From contig BMTG01000017.1 of the NCBI GenBank assembly GCA_014649555.1, positions 62,001-126,000 of the forward strand: a stretch of DNA of 64,000 nt. Reading direction: 5' to 3'. This document shows, piece after piece, positions 58,349 through 64,000 of the stretch. A program made the translations under genes and the position numbers. The first letter of the stretch is position 1; each line of letters begins with the position of its first letter. This DNA comes from Streptomyces globisporus (GTDB lineage Bacteria; Actinomycetota; Actinomycetes; Streptomycetales; Streptomycetaceae). The notes beneath the pieces are model-generated. The model did not search any database, was not told the origin of the DNA, and was given only the letters and a program-made list of their open reading frames with translations.

Positions 58349-60613
58349 TCAGCCCGACCTCGGCGGCTTCCGTGCGTCGAAGGCGAAGAGGGTGTTGTCG
58401 TCGGCGGCCACGAACAGCGCGCGGCCCGCGACGGTCACGCGGGGGCTCGCGTTCTGCTGCCCCGTCAGTCCGTCGGCCTGCGGGTCCGTCGTCCACAGCG
58501 CCTTTCCGTCGTCAGGCGACAGCGCGACGACCCGGCCGGTGGCCGAGCTGAAGTACACCGCTCCGTCGCCCGCCGCAGGCCCCGACGCGCCTTCCACCCC
58601 CGTCTGCCGCGCCCACTTCTTGCGGCCGGTGGCGGGGTCGAACGCCGTGACGCGACCGGTCTGCCCGCTGACGTAGACGGTGCCGTCCGCCATGCCGGGG
58701 GTGCCGTCGTACACCTGGCCGAACCGGGAGCGGGTCACCTTCCCCGAGGCCGGGTCGACGCGGACCACCCCGTCGTATCCGGCCCGCGCCGTTCCCTCGT
58801 AGTGCGGGGAGAGGAGGACGAGGGAGCCGTCGGCTTCGCCGACCGGCACGGCGGGTCCTTGGACCTCGACGGGCCTGCCCAGCTCCCCGGAGTCGAGGGC
58901 GAGCGTCCGCAGGGTGGGGTTGCGCTGTTCGAGGTCGTCCACCTCCGCGTCGGTCGCGCACATAGCGAGGAGCCGCGGGCCCGCCGGGACGGGCGCGCAC
59001 TGGGTACCTGCGGGGAACGGTGCCGACCAGGCGAGCTCGCCGCTGTGCGCGTCCCGGGCCTCGAAGCGGGAGTTGGAGGCATCGACGGTCACCACGGCGG
59101 AGCCGGCCACGACGGCGTCCTGGCTCCGGCCCGTGACGGCCGTCGACTGGGCGCCGGACGGCGTGGACCACAGCTCCTCGCCGCTGTCCGCGTCGAGGGC
59201 CACGACCTCCTGGGGAGGGCCCTGCGGGGCGTCCTGGTCGGCGATGCGGTAGCCGATCACGGTGTCGTCGGTGGCACCGACCAGGTGCATGCCCTGAACG
59301 GGGACGCCGGGGCTCTTCGCGGTCCACACCCGCGATCCGTCCGCGGGGTTCACCCGGGTCGCGACGACGCCGCCGCCTCCGCAGAAGAGCGCGTCGTCGC
59401 GGGCGACGCAGCGCAGCTCGTCGGGGATGTCCTCGCGGCCGCCCGGCACGGTCGTGCGCCACGGTTCGAAGCCGTCCGGGAGGGTGCCGCCCGGCGCGGC
59501 GGCGCTCCGCCCGGCGTCCGTGCCCCGGCTGTCCGTGCCGTCGCCGATCCCGTCGGCGCCGCCCGTCGTCAGCACGGCGACTCCCCCGCCGATCGCCGCC
59601 ACCGCGACCGCCGCGGCGAGCACGGGCCGCCACCGGCGCCGCAGCCGGCCGCCGATCGCGGTGCCGGTGCTCCCCGAGTCGGAAGGGGCTGGGGTGGCCG
59701 GTGCGGGCGTGGTCGGCGGCGGGGTGTCCGGTGTCATGAGGTGGTGCTGGGTGAGCATGTCGCGGGTCCGGCCCGCGCCCGGCCCGCCGGTGGCGGTGCC
59801 GCCCAGGTCGGATGGCAGATCGCGCAGCAGCACGAGGAGTTCGTCCACCGAGGGACGCCGCTCGGGGTCCTTGTCCAGGCACGGCTCGACGACCGCCCGC
59901 AGGGCATCCGGCACGGCGCCCAACGACGGCTCCTCGTGCACCACTTGGTAAGCCGTGATGTAAGGGCTGTCCGCGTCGAATGGCCCGTGGCCCGTCGTCG
60001 CGTACACCAGGAGCGTCCCCAGCGAGAAGACGTCGGAGCGCGGCCCCACGCCGCGCGGTGCCTGCAACTGCTCGGGCGACATGAAGGGCGGCGTACCGAT
60101 GACCCGCCCGGTCATCGTCAGCGTCTGCTGGTCCACGGCGCGGGAGATGCCGAAGTCGATGACGCGGGGGCCCTCGGCAGAGAGGACGACATTCGAGGGC
60201 TTCAGATCGCGGTGGACGACTCCCACCCGGTGGATGTCGCGCAGCGCCTCCGCGAGACCGACGGCGAGCCTCCGCAGCTCCGGCCCGTTCAGGGGGCCCT
60301 CGTCGGTGATGCGCTGGGCGAGGGTGGGGCCCTCGATGTAGGTCGTCGCCATCCACGGCTGGTCGGCCTCGGGGGCGGCGTCGACCACGGCGGCGGTGAA
60401 CGCGCCGCTCACCCGCCGTGCGGCGGCCACCTCCTGCCGGAACCGGATGCGGAACTCGTCGTCCCCCGCGAACTGCTGGTGGATCAGCTTGATCGCGATG
60501 GACCGGCCGGAACTCGTACGGGCCAGGAAGACCGTCCCCATGCCACCCGAACCGAGCCGCGCCTCCAGCGGATAGCCGCCGATCTCGGCTGGATCACCTC
60601 CGCGCAGCGACAC
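58349..60613 (-). CDS. Membrane Ser/Thr protein kinase with extracellular PQQ-type beta-propeller
   Basis: 754 residues from a GTG with GGGAGG upstream. Kinase domain ~13-270: LGSGGMGTV (20-28), Lys42 in AIKLI, HRDLKPSN (Asp136), DFG 153-155 and MSPEQ. A Pro/Thr-rich linker and one membrane helix (VLAAAVAVAAIGGGVAVL, ~334-351) lead to a ~390-residue outer domain of repeated blades (GSRVWTAKSPGV, SGEELWSTPSG, SGELAWSAPFPAG, TGRKKWARQTG, DGKALWTTDPQ), the Trp-docking PQQ-like pattern. The kinase should sense an outside ligand and phosphorylate inside. It is convergent with the SIP fusion gene; no target is evident. Confidence 0.92.
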   Translation of the reverse strand: MSLRGGDPAEIGGYPLEARLGSGGMGTVFLARTSSGRSIAIKLIHQQFAGDDEFRIRFRQEVAAARRVSGAFTAAVVDAAPEADQPWMATTYIEGPTLAQRITDEGPLNGPELRRLAVGLAEALRDIHRVGVVHRDLKPSNVVLSAEGPRVIDFGISRAVDQQTLTMTGRVIGTPPFMSPEQLQAPRGVGPRSDVFSLGTLLVYATTGHGPFDADSPYITAYQVVHEEPSLGAVPDALRAVVEPCLDKDPERRPSVDELLVLLRDLPSDLGGTATGGPGAGRTRDMLTQHHLMTPDTPPPTTPAPATPAPSDSGSTGTAIGGRLRRRWRPVLAAAVAVAAIGGGVAVLTTGGADGIGDGTDSRGTDAGRSAAAPGGTLPDGFEPWRTTVPGGREDIPDELRCVARDDALFCGGGGVVATRVNPADGSRVWTAKSPGVPVQGMHLVGATDDTVIGYRIADQDAPQGPPQEVVALDADSGEELWSTPSGAQSTAVTGRSQDAVVAGSAVVTVDASNSRFEARDAHSGELAWSAPFPAGTQCAPVPAGPRLLAMCATDAEVDDLEQRNPTLRTLALDSGELGRPVEVQGPAVPVGEADGSLVLLSPHYEGTARAGYDGVVRVDPASGKVTRSRFGQVYDGTPGMADGTVYVSGQTGRVTAFDPATGRKKWARQTGVEGASGPAAGDGAVYFSSATGRVVALSPDDGKALWTTDPQADGLTGQQNASPRVTVAGRALFVAADDNTLFAFDARKPPRSG

Positions 60614-60802
60614 TCTCCCCGACCTCCCGTCCCCCGTGCGTCCGTCTCCGCCACCACGGGCCTGCTCGTTCGTGCTGCACCCAAACTAGTCGCAGGGCGG
60701 TACGGCGGAGCAAAGCGGGTGACGTACGGGGAGCGGAACGCCCCGGGGGCCCGCCGGTCGGCCACCTCGGTCGCGGAGCCCGGATCTCGCCGGGCAGCGC
60801 TG

Positions 60803-61765
60803 TCAGCCGCGAGGTCCGGTTCTCGGGACGTAGTGCTGCGGGAGCCCTCGCCTCTCCTCGGGCGGCAGGTTCCGGGCCGGTGTCTCCACCGGGGCCGGGG
60901 CGGGCCGCCCCCGCTCGCGGTCCCAGCCCGCCCGGGCGCGAGGATGGAAGCGGTAACGCTCGGGGACGTACCGCCAGGCATGGTGCAGCGACCGGCCCAG
61001 CAGCCGCAGCAGGCGTTCGTCGTGGGGCGTCCAGCGCAGGCCCAGGCGGTCCCGGACGGTCTGCGGATACAGGCCGACCGTGATCCACAGCGTCGTCCGG
61101 ACGAGCGGGACGCGGGCGAGGGCCCAGAGCGGCGACGGCAGCCACCGCAGGAGGGGCGGCCGGGCGATACGACGCATGCTCAGGACGTCCCGGGTCGGCC
61201 GGTTGTCCTCCAGGACGTCAGCGCACATGTGGTCCCAGTACCGCTGGAACTCCCCCCAGCTGCCGGGCACGGGTTTCATCGAGAGGCCGTACAGCGCGTA
61301 CCAGCGGACGTGCTCATCGAACAGCGTGTGCCGCTGCGGCTCGGTGAGGCCGCCGCCGAAACGCTCGGCGACCTGCACGGTCAGCATGAAGAACGTGGCG
61401 TGCGCCCAGTAGAACGTGCCCGGGTTGAGCGCGTGGTACGGGCGGCCGTGCGCGTCGACCCCGCTGATCGCGGCGTGGTAGCCGCGCACCTCGCGGGCCG
61501 TACGGGCGGCGAGCGGGCCGTCGTATACCACTCCCCCGATCGGGTACAGCGAGCGGAAGAGGCGCTCCCAGCGCTCCTCGAAGAAGCGTGAGTGCTCGGC
61601 GACGCCCGCGCCCAGCCCGGGGTGCATGTTCTGCATCGATCCGGCCCAGGGGGCGAGGAGGAGGCCCCTCCAGTCGCCGAACCAGCGCCAGGTGAGGGAG
61701 TCGGGGCCGAGAGGTTCGGGGGTTTTCGGGCCGGTCGGGTCGGGTCCGTGCGCTGACGCTGTCAC
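60803..61765 (-). CDS. MpaB/DUF2236-family oxygenase-like protein
   Basis: 320 residues from GTG 61765, with GGAGG 5 bases upstream. Typical DUF2236 segments are SLTWRWFGDWRGLLLAPWAG, GVVYDGPLAARTAREVRGYH, NPGTFYWAHATFFMLTVQVA (the His lies in the conserved WAHA) and RHTLFDEHVRWYALYGLSM. A later segment with FQRYWDHMCADVLEDN follows. Members related to latex-clearing protein and MpaB bind heme and oxidise hydrophobic substrates. The C-terminus is rich in Arg and Pro. It is divergent from a TetR gene with two GACACCTGTC boxes between, so it is probably repressed by that regulator. Confidence 0.82.
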   Translation of the reverse strand: MTASAHGPDPTGPKTPEPLGPDSLTWRWFGDWRGLLLAPWAGSMQNMHPGLGAGVAEHSRFFEERWERLFRSLYPIGGVVYDGPLAARTAREVRGYHAAISGVDAHGRPYHALNPGTFYWAHATFFMLTVQVAERFGGGLTEPQRHTLFDEHVRWYALYGLSMKPVPGSWGEFQRYWDHMCADVLEDNRPTRDVLSMRRIARPPLLRWLPSPLWALARVPLVRTTLWITVGLYPQTVRDRLGLRWTPHDERLLRLLGRSLHHAWRYVPERYRFHPRARAGWDRERGRPAPAPVETPARNLPPEERRGLPQHYVPRTGPRG

Positions 61766-61816
61766 GTGTACCTCCGCTGGGGTTCTCCGTTGCGAGGCCG
61801 TCGAGAGCAATCTGAT

Positions 61817-61854
61817 GACACCTGTCCTCAGGTTAAAATGTGCGGACACCTGTC
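61817..61854. promoter_or_regulatory. Twin operator between the MpaB-like gene and its TetR regulator
   Basis: GACACCTGTC (GACA/TGTC arms, CC centre) occurs at 61817-61826 and 61845-61854, 28 bp apart. The copies lie in the short region between the divergent starts at 61765 and 61909, as expected for TetR autoregulation. Confidence 0.65.
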
Positions 61855-61908
61855 GTCAATTGCGCGAGCAGCACACGATGACGCGAACCGAACACGGGGG
61901 AACCGGAG

Positions 61909-62523
61909 TTGACGGAACGGAGCTGGGGCGGCACCAAGCTCGCCGATCGTCGCGCCGCCCGTCGGCAGACCCTGCTGGACGTCGCCGAGCGGCTGGCCGG
62001 CGAGGAGGGGTGCGCGGCCGTCACGGTCCGGTCCGTCTGCCGTGAGGCGCGGCTGACGGACCGCTATTTCTACGAGAGCTTCACCAGCCGCGACGACCTG
62101 CTCCTCGCCGCCTTCGAGCGGGTCGCCGACGAGGCCCGGAACGCGCTGGAGGGAGCGGTGGCGACCGGCGGCCCGCAGCGCGAGGTCCGGGCCCGGGCCG
62201 CCGTCTCCGCCTTCGTCGGCCTGGTCCTGGACGCGCCGCACAAAGGCCGCCTGCTGCTCCTGGAGCCCTTCGCCGACCCGGTGCTCGGGGCCCGCAGCCA
62301 TCTGCTCATGCCGGTGTTCACCGACCTCGTCGGCGGCCAGCTCGCCGGCACGGGGGACGACATCGACCGCCGCCTGGCCGCGCACGCCCTCGTCGGCGGT
62401 CTGGCGAACCTCTTCGCGGGGTGGCTCCACGGCACGCTCGACGTACCGCGCGAGCGGCTGGAGGCGCACTGCGTGGAGCTGGTGCTCACGGCGACCACGT
62501 CCGCGACCCCGTCCGGGAAGTAG
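61909..62523 (+). CDS. TetR-family transcriptional regulator
   Basis: 204 residues, apparently from TTG 61909. The upstream ATG at 61878 is in another frame, so TTG is the best choice; GGGGGAA precedes it by 8 bases. The helix-turn-helix reads RRAARRQTLLDVAERLAGEE, AAVTVRSVCREARLTDRYFY and ESFTSRDDLLLAAFERV. The C-terminal domain (PHKGRLLLLEPFADPVLGAR, LAAHALVGGLANLFAGWLHG) is that of a helical ligand-binding dimer. It is divergent from the MpaB-like oxygenase and probably controls it. The next gene on the same strand, an OFA transporter, starts 112 bases later. Confidence 0.9.
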   Translation: MTERSWGGTKLADRRAARRQTLLDVAERLAGEEGCAAVTVRSVCREARLTDRYFYESFTSRDDLLLAAFERVADEARNALEGAVATGGPQREVRARAAVSAFVGLVLDAPHKGRLLLLEPFADPVLGARSHLLMPVFTDLVGGQLAGTGDDIDRRLAAHALVGGLANLFAGWLHGTLDVPRERLEAHCVELVLTATTSATPSGK

Positions 62524-62635
62524 CCATCCCCGTCAGGCGTCGCCGACACGCTCCGCCATCACGTGAATCGAACAAGGTGAAAGTTTAACCAACAGTCTTC
62601 TCAACAGGATCACCCGTCACTACGGTGAGGGACCC

Positions 62636-63985
62636 ATGAGTCCCCCCATCGCCCCCGTGGGCTGGAGTCGCTGGCTGGTACCCCCCGCCGCCCTCTCGGT
62701 CCACCTCTCCATCGGCCAGGCCTACGCCTGGTCCGTGTTCAAGCCACCGCTGGAGGACGCGCTCGGCCTCAGCGGCACGCAGAGCGCCCTGCCCTTCCAG
62801 CTCGGCATCGTCATGCTCGGCCTCTCCGCCGCCTTCGGCGGCACGCTCGTCGAGCGGCGCGGGCCCCGATGGGCCATGACCGTCGCCCTCGTCTGCTTCT
62901 CCTCCGGCTTCCTGCTCTCCGCACTCGGCGCGGCGACCCAGCAGTTCTGGCTGATCGTTCTGGGGTACGGCTTCGTCGGGGGCATCGGTCTCGGCATCGG
63001 CTACATCTCGCCCGTGTCGACGCTCATCAAGTGGTTCCCCGACCGTCCGGGCATGGCCACGGGCATTGCCATCATGGGCTTCGGCGGCGGTGCGCTGATC
63101 GCCTCACCCTGGTCGGCGCAGATGCTGGAGTCCTTCGGCAGCGACAGCAAGGGCATCGCCCTCGCCTTCCTGGTGCACGGACTGTCCTACGCGGTCTTCA
63201 TGCTGCTGGGCGTCCTGCTGGTACGGGTGCCTCGCCCGCGTACGGAGGAACAGCGGGCGGACGGCGGCCCCGCCACCGCCGCCGGGCCGCAGGTGTCGGC
63301 GCGTCAGGCGCTGCGTACTCCGCAGTTCTGGCTGCTGTGGGTCGTGCTCTGCATGAACGTGACGGCCGGCATCGGCATCCTGGAGAAGGCCGCGCCGATG
63401 ATCACGGACTTCTTCGCGGACACCTCGACGCCCGTGTCGGTGACCGCGGCCGCCGGTTTCGTGGCCCTGCTGTCGGCGGCCAACATGGCCGGCCGGATCG
63501 GCTGGTCCTCGACCTCCGACCTGATCGGCCGCAAGAACATCTACCGCGTCTATCTCGGTGCGGGCACGCTCATGTACGCGCTCATCGCCCTGGTCGGAGA
63601 CTCGTCCAAGCCGCTGTTCGTGCTGTGTGCGCTGGTCATCCTCTCCTTCTACGGCGGCGGCTTCGCGACGATCCCCGCCTATCTGAAGGACCTGTTCGGC
63701 ACGTACCAGGTGGGCGCGATCCACGGCCGTCTGCTCACCGCCTGGTCCACCGCGGGCGTTCTGGGACCGCTGATCGTGAACTGGATCGCCGACCGGCAGG
63801 AGGAGGCCGGGAAGGGCGGCGCGGATCTGTACGGGACATCGCTCCTCATCATGATGGGCCTGCTCGTCATCGGCTTCGTGGCCAACGAACTGGTCCGCCC
63901 GGTCCACCCGTCGCACCACCTCGGCGCCGTCACCGCGCAGAAGGGAGCGCCCGATGTCCGACAGCAGCAGTCAGAGTCCGCCTGA
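62636..63985 (+). CDS. OFA-family MFS transporter (oxalate/formate antiporter type)
   Basis: 449 residues with 12 membrane helices. OFA words are seen: HLSIGQAYAWSVFKPPLEDA, ALPFQLGIVMLGLSAAFGGT, YGFVGGIGLGIGYISPVSTL, KWFPDRPGMATGIAIMGFGG, then WVVLCMNVTAGIGILEKAAP and GAIHGRLLTAWSTAGVLGP, in which an Arg sits at the position of the OxlT substrate arginine. It likely exchanges small carboxylates. A short AT-rich promoter-like stretch (62580-62625) precedes the ATG. Its 3' end overlaps the small gene that runs off the window. Confidence 0.9.
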   Translation: MSPPIAPVGWSRWLVPPAALSVHLSIGQAYAWSVFKPPLEDALGLSGTQSALPFQLGIVMLGLSAAFGGTLVERRGPRWAMTVALVCFSSGFLLSALGAATQQFWLIVLGYGFVGGIGLGIGYISPVSTLIKWFPDRPGMATGIAIMGFGGGALIASPWSAQMLESFGSDSKGIALAFLVHGLSYAVFMLLGVLLVRVPRPRTEEQRADGGPATAAGPQVSARQALRTPQFWLLWVVLCMNVTAGIGILEKAAPMITDFFADTSTPVSVTAAAGFVALLSAANMAGRIGWSSTSDLIGRKNIYRVYLGAGTLMYALIALVGDSSKPLFVLCALVILSFYGGGFATIPAYLKDLFGTYQVGAIHGRLLTAWSTAGVLGPLIVNWIADRQEEAGKGGADLYGTSLLIMMGLLVIGFVANELVRPVHPSHHLGAVTAQKGAPDVRQQQSESA

Positions 63986-64000
63986 CGTCTCCACGGGGAA
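63954..64000 (+). CDS. Start of a small OFA-transporter partner gene (runs off the window)
   Basis: ATG 63954, with GGGAG 7 bases upstream, lies inside the end of the transporter gene in another frame and opens MSDSSSQSPPDVSTG up to the window edge. Streptomycete OFA transporters are often followed by an overlapping gene for a ~45-residue one-helix protein annotated as MFS transporter small subunit. The position, overlap and Ser/Pro-rich start fit, but the diagnostic helix lies beyond the window. Confidence 0.5.
   Translation, partial: MSDSSSQSPPDVSTG

Noticed and set aside
1-64000. tRNA, rRNA, CRISPR arrays, transposases, phage integrases, attachment sites, riboswitches
   Set aside because: I looked for their hallmark genes, repeats and conserved stems and found none that I can support.

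Overview
This is about 64 kb of very GC-rich DNA with GTG and TTG starts, GGAGG-type ribosome binding sites, many start/stop overlaps, twin-arginine leaders and paired GAF-ANTAR and SigB-type stress genes. The gene set points to a Streptomyces-like actinomycete, in an accessory or arm-type part of the chromosome. I see no rRNA, tRNA, CRISPR array, insertion sequence or phage. Both ends are cut: an acyltransferase-like gene enters from the left, and a small MFS-associated gene leaves at the right.

Layout. 1-3.3 kb: end of a small assembly or lipid locus (condensation-type acyltransferase, two methyltransferases, a DMT exporter, a Trm112-like protein). 3.3-7.0 kb: a GntR/FCD regulator with two GTATAC operator sites in front of two Tat-exported amidohydrolases, followed by a hydrolase remnant. 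7.3-13.5 kb: Ser/Thr kinase, IclR regulator, DUF1345 membrane protein and an FdhF/YdeP molybdopterin oxidoreductase. 13.5-20.1 kb: Clp ATPase with a 58-aa satellite gene, acyl-CoA dehydrogenase with a PadR regulator, and a CPA1 antiporter. 20.1-29.2 kb: a stress-type island with a CocE/S15 hydrolase, an ATP-grasp ligase, two paralogous GAF-ANTAR proteins around a STAS protein, small charged proteins, a HAD phosphatase and a SigB/F-type sigma factor. Sites of the form GTTT-N14/15-GGGTA stand in front of three transcription units here, and a weaker one lies at 32.8 kb.

29.2-42.6 kb: a broken alcohol dehydrogenase, an operon for a heme-oxygenase-like diiron protein, CDGSH protein, HemK-like methyltransferase and small basic protein, a DNA alkylation repair protein, a TetR-controlled PaoABCD-like molybdenum hydroxylase, a dipZ remnant, and a histidase-family lyase that lacks the Ala-Ser-Gly triad. 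42.7-47.6 kb: an OpuC-type quaternary-amine ABC transporter divergent from that lyase, then an NCS1 permease. 47.6-54 kb: PRC-barrel protein, AEC transporter, glpFK, GNAT acetyltransferase. 52.5-58.3 kb: siderophore uptake genes under an iron box, including a fusion of a siderophore-interacting protein to a methyltransferase-like domain. 58.3-64 kb: a kinase with a PQQ-type propeller, an MpaB/DUF2236 oxygenase with a TetR regulator, and an OFA-family MFS transporter with its small partner.

The most interesting points are the non-canonical lyase facing a quaternary-amine importer (possible ergothioneine or hercynine breakdown), the linked set of SigB-type promoters, the SIP-methyltransferase fusion in a siderophore locus without an ATPase gene, the Clp ATPase with its His-rich satellite protein, and several gene remnants that mark deletion points.
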